Shown: positions 1 through 7,320, counted from the first letter of the stretch. The stretch is 9,080 nucleotides of DNA from Elusimicrobiota bacterium (GCA_003558145.1 PWMP01000051.1:1-9080), one strand, 5' to 3'. Translations and numbers: made by a program. Notes: generated by a model not told the origin, from the letters alone.

Positions 1-1
1 A

Positions 2-1045
2 CATCAAGAGAGCAGGATAAAAAGCGGCCAGATTCCCGATATGGAGCACTTTAAATATATAAGAGCGGTTGAAGTGTCCGGCAGCAATTACCACTGGGCG
101 GTACAGTCCATAGACGCTTCTCTCGGGTTTACCTGGGGGGACGCTGCCGGCGATGGCGATGGATGGAGTGAAAATAAAATTTTTATAGATACCACGCCCC
201 CGACGGGATACCCTGTAAAACCATTGGTTGAGGGAGAATACACCTATGACAGGAATCTCATTTTCACATTAGACCGGGGTTCTTCCGAAGATATGGAGAC
301 AAGGATTTTCGGAGCTTACTTACAGCTTCAGGAAATTGAACATGGGGGTGTTTTTAACGAGAAAGACAATATTATAGAAGAAAAAGAAATTTGGCCCGGG
401 AGCGGTCCTTCCGTATGGGGTGAAAGCGGTACTTTTGAATACGAGCATAAGGGAAGCTACGATAAAAGCTATCGCATAAGGGTCAAGGCGCGTCACGGGT
501 ATTCCATGCACTTTCCGTTTGCCGTATATTTAACAACTATGACGAGCGGGTATTTTGATTATTACGGTGGTTATAATTACGAGGGCATTAATTTAAGTAC
601 AATAAATACTATAGGAGAGCTCTCAAATGTAACAGGTAAAGATAGGGATAAAATTGAACAGGATTTTGCGGACTGGCACTTCAACCCCGCTTCTCCGCAC
701 TATACTTCAGCCGGCCCTGATGACGGCTGGTCAGAGTGGAGCGACCCGATTACTCCCGTAAGGCTTCTAACGGTTGAAAACAATCTAATAACCCAGCCGG
801 GAGTGCATACAGTTGATATAGGATATTTTGCTCTGGAGAGAGGCAGAGCAACGATAAGAGTATTCGACATAATGGGAAATCATATCATAACTCTTCTTGA
901 CGAGCGTGTTGACAGCGGGGTGCGAAAATTTATACAGTGGAACGGACTTAACAGCAGGGGAAAAGCGGTAGCAAGCGGTATTTACTATATAAACATTCAG
1001 GTCCCGGACGGGGAAGATACTTCAAAGGTAGCGATAGTAAAATAA
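2..1045 (+). CDS. Secreted beta-sandwich protein with C-terminal FlgD-like Ig module (5' partial)
   Basis: The frame is open to the left edge of the window, so the ATG at 41 is probably internal and the gene starts upstream; 347 codons are visible. Residues 14-55 look like the end of one fibronectin-III-like unit (YHWAVQSIDA, then a DTTPP linker). Residues about 60-255 form a second large unit rich in Tyr, Gly and Trp that ends in GWSEWSDPITP, a typical FN3 exit. Residues about 259-347 match the FlgD-type Ig fold found at the C-terminus of many exported proteins: a Y-F-ALERG strand, VFDIMGN, QWNGLNSRGK and ASGIYYI. Such modules often serve as attachment or sorting domains in large surface proteins, but no function can be assigned here. 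The stop codon overlaps the next gene's ATG (TAATG), so the two are translationally coupled. Family and secretion are inferred, because the signal peptide lies outside the window. Confidence 0.75.
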   Translation, partial: HQESRIKSGQIPDMEHFKYIRAVEVSGSNYHWAVQSIDASLGFTWGDAAGDGDGWSENKIFIDTTPPTGYPVKPLVEGEYTYDRNLIFTLDRGSSEDMETRIFGAYLQLQEIEHGGVFNEKDNIIEEKEIWPGSGPSVWGESGTFEYEHKGSYDKSYRIRVKARHGYSMHFPFAVYLTTMTSGYFDYYGGYNYEGINLSTINTIGELSNVTGKDRDKIEQDFADWHFNPASPHYTSAGPDDGWSEWSDPITPVRLLTVENNLITQPGVHTVDIGYFALERGRATIRVFDIMGNHIITLLDERVDSGVRKFIQWNGLNSRGKAVASGIYYINIQVPDGEDTSKVAIVK

Positions 1046-1545
1046 TGAAAAAGAATGCCGGCGTAACTCTTATTGAACTTATGATTGTAATTGCCCTGTT
1101 TTCAATAGTAGGGATGATGGGTTTAACGTTCTTCAGACAGACATTCCAGTCATGGAATCTAAGCAGGGATGCGGCAGATGTTCAGTCCGATTCGCGCCTT
1201 GCCCTTGATGAGATGTCTATGTATATCAGGCAGGCTTCTACAGTCACTATACCCTCGCCCGGGGCAGTTGCGGATGAAATTGTATTTAAAATAAGCAAGT
1301 CAACCATTGACTGGTCGCACTCTGACCTGGAAATAAGCTATTTTAAAACTAGCGACTCCATTCATAGACGGATGAAGGGTGCAGTGTCTACGCTTGTAAG
1401 TGAGGGAGTTGAAGATTTTGAAGTAATTTATTCAACTATAGACGCAAGATATGAATCTGTTCATATAAGACTTTTAATTAGAAAGGGGGATATGTGGAAC
1501 CGGCTTACAAGGGATGTTGTATTAAGAACGAGGCGTGTTGACTGA
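1045..1545 (+). CDS. Type IV pilin-like pseudopilin (PilW/GspJ-like minor component)
   Basis: The N-terminus is a class III prepilin signal: a short basic leader MKKNAG, cleavage after Gly6, then V-T-L-I-E with Glu at mature position +5, and a hydrophobic helix to about residue 30. This is the peptidase recognition and polymerisation helix shared by type IV pili, type II secretion pseudopilins and competence pili. The segment RLALDEMSMYIRQAS (residues about 48-62) resembles the region after the helix in PilW/GspJ-like minor pilins. The rest (to 166 aa) is a small beta-rich domain with no cysteines. The ATG overlaps the upstream stop by one base, and the nearest purine-rich stretch (AAAGG at 1024-1028) is too far away, so translation probably restarts after the upstream gene. 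No other pilus assembly gene is in the window, so pilus versus secretion role is open. Confidence 0.85.
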   Translation: MKKNAGVTLIELMIVIALFSIVGMMGLTFFRQTFQSWNLSRDAADVQSDSRLALDEMSMYIRQASTVTIPSPGAVADEIVFKISKSTIDWSHSDLEISYFKTSDSIHRRMKGAVSTLVSEGVEDFEVIYSTIDARYESVHIRLLIRKGDMWNRLTRDVVLRTRRVD

Positions 1546-2191
1546 GAATTTAAAGGGAAAATTTATAACGCTTGAAGGTCCGGAAGGTTCGGGAAAATCT
1601 ACCCATGCGATCCTTCTTGCCGGTTATATATCCGGTTCCGGAATCAAGGTTGTACGCACCAGGGAGCCGGGGGGAGTCAGCATAGCCGAGGAACTCCGTC
1701 GCATACTCCTTGACCGCGGCAGCAGGATATCCCCCCGAAGCGAGCTTCTTCTTTATGCTGCGGGACGGAGCCAGCATACTGATGAGCTTATAAGGCCGGC
1801 CCTTGAAAGGGGCGATTTTGTTATATCCGAGAGGTATACCCACGCGAGTATGGCCTACCAGGGATACGGTCGCGGGCTTGACCTGGATTTAATTCAGCGC
1901 CTTAATGAAATTGCTACCTGCGGAATAAAGCCTGACCTTGTAATAGTCCTTGATGTTGACAGCCGCAGCGGTTTGAGGAGAGTAAAGCAATCAGGCCGCC
2001 AGCTTGACAGACTGGAACTTGAAACAACGGAGTTTCATGAAAGAGTCAGGCAGGGATATCTTGAAATGGCAGAAAGCGATAAAAACATAGTTGTAATTGA
2101 CACTGCAGCCCCTCAAGAGAAAGTTCATAAGAAGATAATAGAAACCGTACATCAGCGCGGGCTTCTGCCCTTAAAATCCGCTGATATATAA
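1535..2191 (+). CDS. tmk: Thymidylate kinase (dTMP kinase)
   Basis: Phosphorylates dTMP to dTDP with ATP in the cytoplasm, an essential step toward dTTP. Visible family signatures are the P-loop GPEGSGKST (residues 15-23), TREPGG (42-47), the dTMP-binding ERYTHAS-AYQG region (99-110) and an arginine-rich lid (about 146-160, with R148, R149, R155 and R159). The P-loop has Glu rather than Arg after GP and the lid carries the arginines, which is the bacterial type II (E. coli-like) arrangement. Length (218 aa) is normal. The start is ambiguous: GTG at 1535 directly abuts a GAGG element (1530-1533), while TTG at 1538 is four bases away and better spaced. Either start overlaps the pseudopilin gene by 8-11 bases. 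A hairpin with a T-run follows the stop, so this gene probably ends its transcription unit. Confidence 0.96.
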   Translation: MLTENLKGKFITLEGPEGSGKSTHAILLAGYISGSGIKVVRTREPGGVSIAEELRRILLDRGSRISPRSELLLYAAGRSQHTDELIRPALERGDFVISERYTHASMAYQGYGRGLDLDLIQRLNEIATCGIKPDLVIVLDVDSRSGLRRVKQSGRQLDRLELETTEFHERVRQGYLEMAESDKNIVVIDTAAPQEKVHKKIIETVHQRGLLPLKSADI

Positions 2192-2192
2192 A

Positions 2193-2218
2193 AACCGTTG
2201 GAATACGGTTCGTTTTTT
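2193..2218 (+). terminator. Small intrinsic-terminator-like hairpin after tmk
   Basis: AACCGT at 2193-2198 pairs perfectly with ACGGTT at 2205-2210 around a six-base loop, and is followed by CG and six T residues (2213-2218). It begins two bases after the tmk stop. The stem is short and only half G/C, so termination may be partial, but position and architecture fit a Rho-independent terminator separating the pilin/tmk unit from holB. Confidence 0.55.
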
Positions 2219-2270
2219 GCTATCATTTCACCAGATGCTTAAGCAGCCTCATGCCCGGCAGTAAAGCATT

Positions 2271-2276
2271 TATAAA
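2271..2276 (+). promoter_or_regulatory. Weak -10-like element upstream of holB
   Basis: TATAAA matches five of six positions of the sigma-70 -10 box and would start a transcript about 25 bases before the holB start. No convincing -35 hexamer sits 16-18 bases upstream. The call rests mainly on the need for a promoter after the hairpin at 2193-2218; readthrough from tmk is the alternative. Confidence 0.2.
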
Positions 2277-2307
2277 TCATAGACATTTTTAACAGAAGGT
2301 AATTAAA

Positions 2308-3342
2308 TTGAATTTTTCGGATATAATAGGTCACAAGAAGAATATAGAACTTTTAAAAAGTTTTTCTGTTTCGGGGAGAAGGCCGCACGCTCTTCTTTTT
2401 ACCGGACTGGACGGGCTGGGAAAAAGAAAAACCGCAGTGGTTTTTGCAGCGGCGCTGAGTTGTCTTGAGCCCGGCGAGGACGGCGCCTGCGGCAGATGCA
2501 GTTCCTGTATAGGAATAAAAAACCGGATACATCCCGGTATAAACTTTGTCGTTTCGTTAAAAAATTATGAAAAAGATATTGTTGAAATTGATTTTTCAGA
2601 CAGGAATCTTTTCATTAACAATATTGTTCCTTCCAGGGTAAATAGAAACAGTGATAAAACAAGCAGTGACAGCGAAGAACAAAGTTCCGATGAAGGTGCC
2701 GGCAGAACTGTAAAGTTAAATATACGCCAGATAAGAGAATTAAAAAGACACTGTTATCTTAAATCTCCATCCGGCTACGGGACAAAAGTTTTTATAATAG
2801 ATGACGCCAGTCAGCTCAGCCGCCCGGCAATGAATTCTTTGCTGAAAATACTGGAAGAACCACCTCCGGATACTCACATAATACTTATAACCTCAAGAGA
2901 GGAAGCTCTTCTTCCTACTATAGTTTCGAGATGCCAGAGAGTTGATTTCGGGCCTCTTAACCGGGCTGAAATGGAAGAGTTTACACAACTTTACGGTATT
3001 GAAGCTTCAGAGGAGCTTATTGAAATCTCTTCAGGGTCTCCGGGAAAACTTCTTAAATTCAAGGATATGGGAGATTTTGATATACCGCCGCTGCAGGCGG
3101 AACAGGTTTTTGACGCGGCAGGCAAATGGGCGGATAAAGACCGCGGCAAATGCCTTAATAAAATGAGTGCCCTGCTTGAGAAAGAAGCAGCATTTTTCAG
3201 GAAAAACCCTGACAAACAAAATTACACAAAAGTTGCATTGATACAGGATGCAATTGACGCGCTGGAAAAAAATTCGAATATAGACCTTACAGTGTCCTGT
3301 ATGTTTCTTAAGCTGGCCGGGCTTGACAGTCAGGAGTTTTAA
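2308..3342 (+). CDS. holB: DNA polymerase III delta' subunit (clamp loader)
   Basis: AAA+ family subunit of the clamp loader that opens the sliding clamp at primed DNA. The start is TTG at 2308, supported by AGAAGGT (2294-2300) seven bases upstream. Residues 33-40 (GLDGLGKR) form a Walker-A-like loop with Arg where Ser/Thr would normally follow the Lys, as is common in delta' and unlike the ATP-hydrolysing gamma/tau subunit. Cys52, Cys61, Cys64 and Cys67 fit the clamp-loader zinc module. VFIIDDA (161-167), LEEPP (182-186) and the SRC arginine-finger motif (207-209) follow. The C-terminal third, a helical collar domain, is poorly conserved but of normal extent. An acidic, Ser-rich stretch (about 110-132) between the zinc module and the IRELK helix is extra relative to the usual family. 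The gene lies just upstream of ricT, as in several bacterial phyla. Confidence 0.95.
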   Translation: MNFSDIIGHKKNIELLKSFSVSGRRPHALLFTGLDGLGKRKTAVVFAAALSCLEPGEDGACGRCSSCIGIKNRIHPGINFVVSLKNYEKDIVEIDFSDRNLFINNIVPSRVNRNSDKTSSDSEEQSSDEGAGRTVKLNIRQIRELKRHCYLKSPSGYGTKVFIIDDASQLSRPAMNSLLKILEEPPPDTHIILITSREEALLPTIVSRCQRVDFGPLNRAEMEEFTQLYGIEASEELIEISSGSPGKLLKFKDMGDFDIPPLQAEQVFDAAGKWADKDRGKCLNKMSALLEKEAAFFRKNPDKQNYTKVALIQDAIDALEKNSNIDLTVSCMFLKLAGLDSQEF

Positions 3343-3346
3343 TATG
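3332..3346 (+). promoter_or_regulatory. Shine-Dalgarno and ATG deciding the ricT start
   Basis: AGGAG at 3332-3336 lies seven bases before ATG 3344, inside the last codons of holB. This favours the ATG over the in-frame TTG at 3323, which has no ribosome-binding site and would add seven poorly conserved residues. The same 15 bases (AGGAGTTTTAATATG) recur at 7395-7409. Confidence 0.8.
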
Positions 3347-4168
3347 AGCCGAGTAGTTATTGAAATAGGCCTTCTCAGAAACAGGTTTGACGCCTTAATA
3401 ACTAGGGTAGAGACAAATCCCGGAGACAGAGTTCTTGTGGCCTCAAGCGAGGGACTTAATACTGCGACAGTAATAAGCAGTCCGCATCCTGAAAAACCTG
3501 ATAAAAAAGATAAGTACGAATGGAAAGTAATAAGAACTCTTACTAAAGAGGATTACCGTATACTGCAGGAAAACAGAAATGCCGCTGATGAAAAAACAGT
3601 GGAAGTAAAAGAAGAAATCAGAAAAGAAAATCTTACAATGAACCTAACCCGTCTTAATTATACCTATGACCGCTCCAAACTTTACGTTTATTATACAGCG
3701 GAAGGCCGCGTGGATTTTAGAAACCTGATAAGAAAGCTGGGTTCCAGGTTTAAAATAAGAATTCAGATGGTTCAAATAGGAGTCAGAGACGAAGCGGCCA
3801 TACTTGGCGGGATAGGACTTTGCGGCCGTGAAATATGCTGCAGCCGCTTTTTAAGAGATATTGAGACCGTAAATATTGATATGGCCCGGCACCAGAACCT
3901 GGTTCAGAATACCGAGAATATTTCCGGCTGCTGCGGCCGTCTTCTTTGCTGCCTGAGATTTGAAGAAAAATTATATTGTAAAGCAGGGCATAAATTACCT
4001 TGCTTAGGCAAAAAAGTACTTACACCGTCCGGAAAAGGGACTGTTTCCGGGGTGGATCCGTTTAAAGAAACCATAAAGGTTAATCTTAAGAGCGGAGAAG
4101 AAAAAGAGTTTAAAGCGGACTCGGTTTCACCTGGGATAAAAGAAAGGCTAAAAAAATGGATAAAATAA
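3344..4168 (+). CDS. ricT: PSP1-domain regulatory protein, RicT/YaaT family
   Basis: Cytoplasmic protein of the PSP1/YaaT family; 274 aa from the ATG chosen on the basis of its Shine-Dalgarno. In Bacillus, RicT joins RicA and RicF in an iron-sulfur complex that affects phosphorelay, biofilm, competence and RNase Y-dependent mRNA maturation. The signature is strong: GLCGREICCSRFL (residues 158-170), a MARHQNL segment (180-186), then ISGCCGRLLCCLRFE (193-207). Cysteines are at 160, 165, 166, 196, 197, 202, 203, 212 and 220, so the family's Cys-rich centre is intact. Residues 222-262 form a small beta barrel-like end (KKVLTPSGKGTVSGVDPF) like KOW/PSP1 C-termini. The gene follows holB by one base and overlaps metG by 13. 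No RicA or RicF homologue is in the window, so the role by analogy to Bacillus is inference; family membership is secure. Confidence 0.92.
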   Translation: MSRVVIEIGLLRNRFDALITRVETNPGDRVLVASSEGLNTATVISSPHPEKPDKKDKYEWKVIRTLTKEDYRILQENRNAADEKTVEVKEEIRKENLTMNLTRLNYTYDRSKLYVYYTAEGRVDFRNLIRKLGSRFKIRIQMVQIGVRDEAAILGGIGLCGREICCSRFLRDIETVNIDMARHQNLVQNTENISGCCGRLLCCLRFEEKLYCKAGHKLPCLGKKVLTPSGKGTVSGVDPFKETIKVNLKSGEEKEFKADSVSPGIKERLKKWIK

Positions 4169-5643
4169 TACTCATAACAACGCCGCTTTATTATGTTAAT
4201 GCGGACCCCCATATAGGGCATGCCTATACTCAGGTAGCTGCGGACACACTTGCCCGGTACTGGCGTCAGCGCGGCCGCGAAGTGCACCTTCTTACCGGAA
4301 CGGACGAACACGGGGAAAAAATACTAAGGGCAGCCCGGCAGATTAATAAAGATGTCAAGGAATTTGTTGATGAAGGAGCGGAAAAATTTAAAAAACTTTG
4401 GGAAAAGCTTAATATAAATTATGATCAGTTTATCAGGACAACAGATAAAATTCATATAGATACAGTCAATAAAGTCCTGTATACCCTGTATGAGAAAGGG
4501 CTGATTTATAAGGGTGATTACAGCGGTCTTTACTGTGTTCCGTGCGAGACCTTTTTTACTCCTTCCCAGGCGGAAGAGAACCTGTGCCCGGACTGCGGCC
4601 GGGAACTGGAAAGCCTGAGCCAGGAAAGTTATTTTTTCAAGCTTTCAGCTTTCAAGGATAAACTTCTCAGACACATAGAAGAGAATCCGGATTTTATAAT
4701 GCCCGGATCCCGTAAAAATGAAATAAAAGGTTTTCTAGCGGGGGAACTTAAAGACCTGAGCATTTCCAGGCTTGATGTTGAGTGGGGAATAAAATTACCC
4801 TTTGACAGCCGCCATACGGTTTATGTATGGGTGGACGCTCTTCTTAATTACATATCGGCTCCGGGATATCTTAATGAACAGCAGTGTTTCCGGGACTTAT
4901 GGCCCGCAGATATGCAGCTTTTAGGAAAAGATATAATAAAATTCCACGCGGTTATATGGCCAGCGATGCTTATGGCTTTAAATCTACCTCTTCCCGGAAC
5001 TGTTTTTGCGCATGGGTGGTGGACAAGCGAAGGTAAAAAAATGAGTAAGTCTCTGGGTAATGTTGTCGATCCGGCTCAGGCAGCTGATGAATGGGGAGTG
5101 GATGCGCTCAGGTATTATCTTCTCCGTCAGGTTACTTTCGGGCAGGACGGTGATTTTTCAAAAAGCCGGTTCAAGGAAAGATACGACACGGAACTTGCAA
5201 ACGAACTCGGAAACCTGTTAAGCAGAGTTCTCAGCATGATTGAAAAGTACCGCCCCAATGCTTCTTCTGTATCTCCTGAAGGATTGGACCTGACAGTAGA
5301 AGCTGCTTTAGGAAATCTTGATAAGCTGTACAGGAAAGCCGATTTCAGCGCTATACTCGATATAATCTGGGATCTTATAAAAAAAGCTAATTCTTACGTT
5401 GAACAAAGCAAACCCTGGATTCTCGCAAAAGAAGATCCAGGGAAGCTGGGTTGTGTTCTTGCTAATCTTTTTAGAGTTTTAAGAGCCGTTGGATGGTTGA
5501 TATATCCTTTTATGCCGTCAGCTTCCGGGCAAGTGTTCGAACAGCTCGGAATTTCTCCTGCTTGTGTAGACGACATAAAGTGGAATAAAGAAATCAGTTT
5601 TAATAGTATAAATAAGGGAGAACCTTTATTTCCGAAAAAGTAG
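4156..5643 (+). CDS. metG: Methionyl-tRNA synthetase
   Basis: Class Ia aminoacyl-tRNA synthetase that charges tRNA-Met in the cytoplasm. The start ATG 4156 has AAAGG (4143-4147) eight bases upstream and lies within the end of ricT. Motifs are the Rossmann HIGH signature (residues 19-22), LTGTDEHG (46-53), a zinc knuckle with Cys127/Cys130 and Cys144/Cys147, the methionine-pocket region YVWVDALLNY (223-232), and KMSKS (295-299) followed by GNVVDP. The C-terminal half is the helical anticodon-binding domain (about 335-495, including YVEQSKPW). At 495 aa it lacks the optional Trbp111/EMAP-like tRNA-binding domain that lengthens some bacterial MetRS. The single zinc knuckle places it with the shorter Firmicutes/Thermus-like forms. 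The stop codon lies inside the probable 5' end of the next gene. Confidence 0.97.
   Translation: MDKIILITTPLYYVNADPHIGHAYTQVAADTLARYWRQRGREVHLLTGTDEHGEKILRAARQINKDVKEFVDEGAEKFKKLWEKLNINYDQFIRTTDKIHIDTVNKVLYTLYEKGLIYKGDYSGLYCVPCETFFTPSQAEENLCPDCGRELESLSQESYFFKLSAFKDKLLRHIEENPDFIMPGSRKNEIKGFLAGELKDLSISRLDVEWGIKLPFDSRHTVYVWVDALLNYISAPGYLNEQQCFRDLWPADMQLLGKDIIKFHAVIWPAMLMALNLPLPGTVFAHGWWTSEGKKMSKSLGNVVDPAQAADEWGVDALRYYLLRQVTFGQDGDFSKSRFKERYDTELANELGNLLSRVLSMIEKYRPNASSVSPEGLDLTVEAALGNLDKLYRKADFSAILDIIWDLIKKANSYVEQSKPWILAKEDPGKLGCVLANLFRVLRAVGWLIYPFMPSASGQVFEQLGISPACVDDIKWNKEISFNSINKGEPLFPKK
5616..5630 (+). promoter_or_regulatory. Shine-Dalgarno paired with a probable ATT start codon
   Basis: GGGAG at 5616-5620 (within AAGGGAG) lies seven bases before ATT 5628, which opens the DUF1537 frame just after an in-frame TAA at 5613-5615. 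No ATG, GTG or TTG exists in this frame before TTG 5730, which would remove the conserved DDLTG motif. Spacing and strength match the other start sites in the window. Confidence 0.6.
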
Positions 5644-6686
5644 AAAAAAAATATTCCCTGCGCATAGGAGTTCTGTGTGATGATTTAACCGGCGGCGGGG
5701 ATATAGGATCACAATTCGTATTAAGAGGTTTGAAAACCCGGCTGCAGCGTTCCTGTGATAAACTCGAAATACCTCCGGCAGATACAGAAGTATGGATAAT
5801 AAACACATCTTCCCGTTCTCTTCCGCCGGCTGATGCGGCTTCCCGTGTCCGTAAAACGCTGAAAGCCCTTGAAGAGTTTAAACCCGATTATATCTATAAA
5901 AAAATAGATTCAACACTGAGAGGAAACATAGGCAGCGAGCTGGAAGCCGTTCTTTCTGAATTAAAACTTGAATACATACCTCTTTGTGCAGCATTTCCGG
6001 CTATGGGAAGAACAACTCTTGACGGAGTGCATTATGTGAATGGAACAATAATAACCGATACTCATTATGCAGATGATGTCAATTCACCGGTCCGCGAAGC
6101 CAATATAAACAAGCTTCTTGCTTCCCAGATGGAGCACCCCGGAAAGATAATGATAAGGGACGCATCAAGCGATAAGGATATGCTTCAGCTGTCCCTCAGA
6201 GAAAAGGGCAATTTTTTTGCGGGCGCATCCGCCTGGGCGGGGTTTCTTGTGGATAGCTGGATGGCGTCAAAGCGCAATCCGGAAGCGGTAGTTTTTTCAC
6301 CGGCGCCTGTTTTAATATTTTCAGGCAGCTTAAACCCGGTTACCAGGCAGCAGATAAATTATTACAATAAAGTTAGCGAAAACTCCGGGTCTAAGGATTT
6401 TCTTATAATGACTCCGTCATACAGGAAAAGCGGCGCTTTAAAGAAAACAGCCCGTCAGGCCGAAAAAATTTTTTTGAAATCATACAAACGGGCGCTTTTA
6501 ACCGGTGGAGATACTGCGAATGAGTTTCTTAAAGAGCTGGGGGTAGAAAGCTTGAAAGTAGTGTCTTCTCCAATGCCCGGTATTTCACTTGTGTCCTGTA
6601 AGGACTGGCTTTTTATTTTGAAACCGGGCGGTTTTGGCGAAAAGGATACAATAGTCAGGCTGAGTTCTTTCCTGGGAGGGAATTAA
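5628..6686 (+). CDS. DUF1537 four-carbon sugar-acid kinase (OtnK-like), probable ATT start
   Basis: Family members phosphorylate 3-oxo-tetronate or related four-carbon sugar acids with ATP. The conserved N-terminus is encoded upstream of the first ordinary start (TTG 5730): IGVLCDDLTGGGDIG occupies residues 13-27 when translation begins at ATT 5628. Then come KKIDSTLRGN (91-100), AAFPAMGRTT with GVHYVNG (121-139), SGS-T-QQ (232-242), TGGDTA (292-297) and KPGGFG (332-337), so both substrate and nucleotide domains are represented. At 352 aa it is shorter than the roughly 420 aa typical of the family; the missing length lies mainly between the SGS and TGGDTA motifs in the C-terminal domain. It overlaps metG by 16 bases and precedes an aldolase-family gene by three bases, the usual OtnK-OtnC partnership. 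Substrate is not determinable. Codon use matches its neighbours. Confidence 0.88.
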   Translation: MSEKVEKKYSLRIGVLCDDLTGGGDIGSQFVLRGLKTRLQRSCDKLEIPPADTEVWIINTSSRSLPPADAASRVRKTLKALEEFKPDYIYKKIDSTLRGNIGSELEAVLSELKLEYIPLCAAFPAMGRTTLDGVHYVNGTIITDTHYADDVNSPVREANINKLLASQMEHPGKIMIRDASSDKDMLQLSLREKGNFFAGASAWAGFLVDSWMASKRNPEAVVFSPAPVLIFSGSLNPVTRQQINYYNKVSENSGSKDFLIMTPSYRKSGALKKTARQAEKIFLKSYKRALLTGGDTANEFLKELGVESLKVVSSPMPGISLVSCKDWLFILKPGGFGEKDTIVRLSSFLGGN

Positions 6687-6692
6687 TCTTTG
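6674..6692 (+). promoter_or_regulatory. Strong Shine-Dalgarno with TTG start for the aldolase-family gene
   Basis: GGGAGGG at 6674-6680 is nine bases before TTG 6690. The site spans the end of the kinase gene, whose TAA is at 6684-6686, and decides the start codon. The next in-frame candidate is the ATG at 6729, which would remove the first helix. Confidence 0.75.
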
Positions 6693-7274
6693 GAAGTTTA
6701 TGAGCGTATACGCAGGCTGGGTTCTCTTATGTTTACCCAGGGGCTTGTATCACTGTCTGCCGGGAATATAAGCGCCAGGTCGGAAGATTTTTTTTATATA
6801 ACGGCTTCCGGGGCTATTCTGGGAAATTTAAAGAGAAAGGACTTAGTTAAAGTTCCGCTGAACAGTTCTTTCAACTTCCGTTATGCAGGCTTAAAGCAAG
6901 CACCTCCGTCAATGGAGGAAATTGTCCACAGGGCTATATACCTTAATACGTCGAAAAATTCTGTTGTCCACGTTCATCCGCCCGCGGCTCTGGCACTTGC
7001 CCAAGACGCGGAATATATAAAACCTGCGGACTCTGAAGGAAAGTTTTACCTTAAAGAAGTTCCGGTAATTGAAGTGAGCTCTCCTGTAGCATCACATGAG
7101 GTAGCTGAAAAGATTCCTTCTCTTATGAAGAAAAACCCGGCAGTTATTGTACGTTTCCACGGTGTATTTGCCGCCGCAGAGACGCCTGAAGAAGCTGCCT
7201 CTCTGGTATCAACACTTGAATTTTCCTGCCGCATGGAAATTTACCGAAGAATTATTAAGACTGAAGATTATTAA
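6690..7274 (+). CDS. Class II aldolase/adducin family protein, OtnC-like
   Basis: Zinc-dependent class II aldolase-fold enzyme, 194 aa, near the family's usual 200-215. Visible active-site elements are GN at 25-26 and TASG at 38-41 (phosphate binding), acidic residues E76/E77 where the catalytic Glu lies in fuculose aldolase, the zinc ligands His94 and His96 (VHVHPP), and the third zinc His157 (RFHG). Spacing matches the L-fuculose-1-phosphate aldolase/OtnC group. Placed three bases after a DUF1537 kinase, it most likely acts on that kinase's product; OtnC decarboxylates 3-oxo-tetronate 4-phosphate to dihydroxyacetone phosphate. No dehydrogenase or isomerase for the pathway is in the window. 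An aldolase or epimerase role within the same fold cannot be excluded. Confidence 0.88.
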   Translation: MEVYERIRRLGSLMFTQGLVSLSAGNISARSEDFFYITASGAILGNLKRKDLVKVPLNSSFNFRYAGLKQAPPSMEEIVHRAIYLNTSKNSVVHVHPPAALALAQDAEYIKPADSEGKFYLKEVPVIEVSSPVASHEVAEKIPSLMKKNPAVIVRFHGVFAAAETPEEAASLVSTLEFSCRMEIYRRIIKTEDY

Positions 7275-7320
7275 TAAATAAAGTAATAACAAGCGCTTCT
7301 GCGTCTATTTGGGCCGCAAT

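Noticed and set aside
1550..1843. 97-codon open frame on the minus strand within tmk
   Set aside because: It is the complement of the conserved P-loop and TREPGG region of tmk, with no ribosome-binding site and no family resemblance.
3904..4311. 135-codon open frame on the minus strand over ricT/metG
   Set aside because: It lies opposite the strongly conserved RicT and MetG coding sequence, shows no recognisable domain and is best explained as a shadow of those genes.
5730..6686. Kinase starting at TTG 5730
   Set aside because: It has no ribosome-binding site and would delete the conserved IGVLCDDLTGGGD segment, which is plainly encoded upstream in the same frame.
7289..7296. Palindrome AAGCGCTT as a terminator or operator
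   Set aside because: Eight bases with no loop and no following T-run is too short to support either call.
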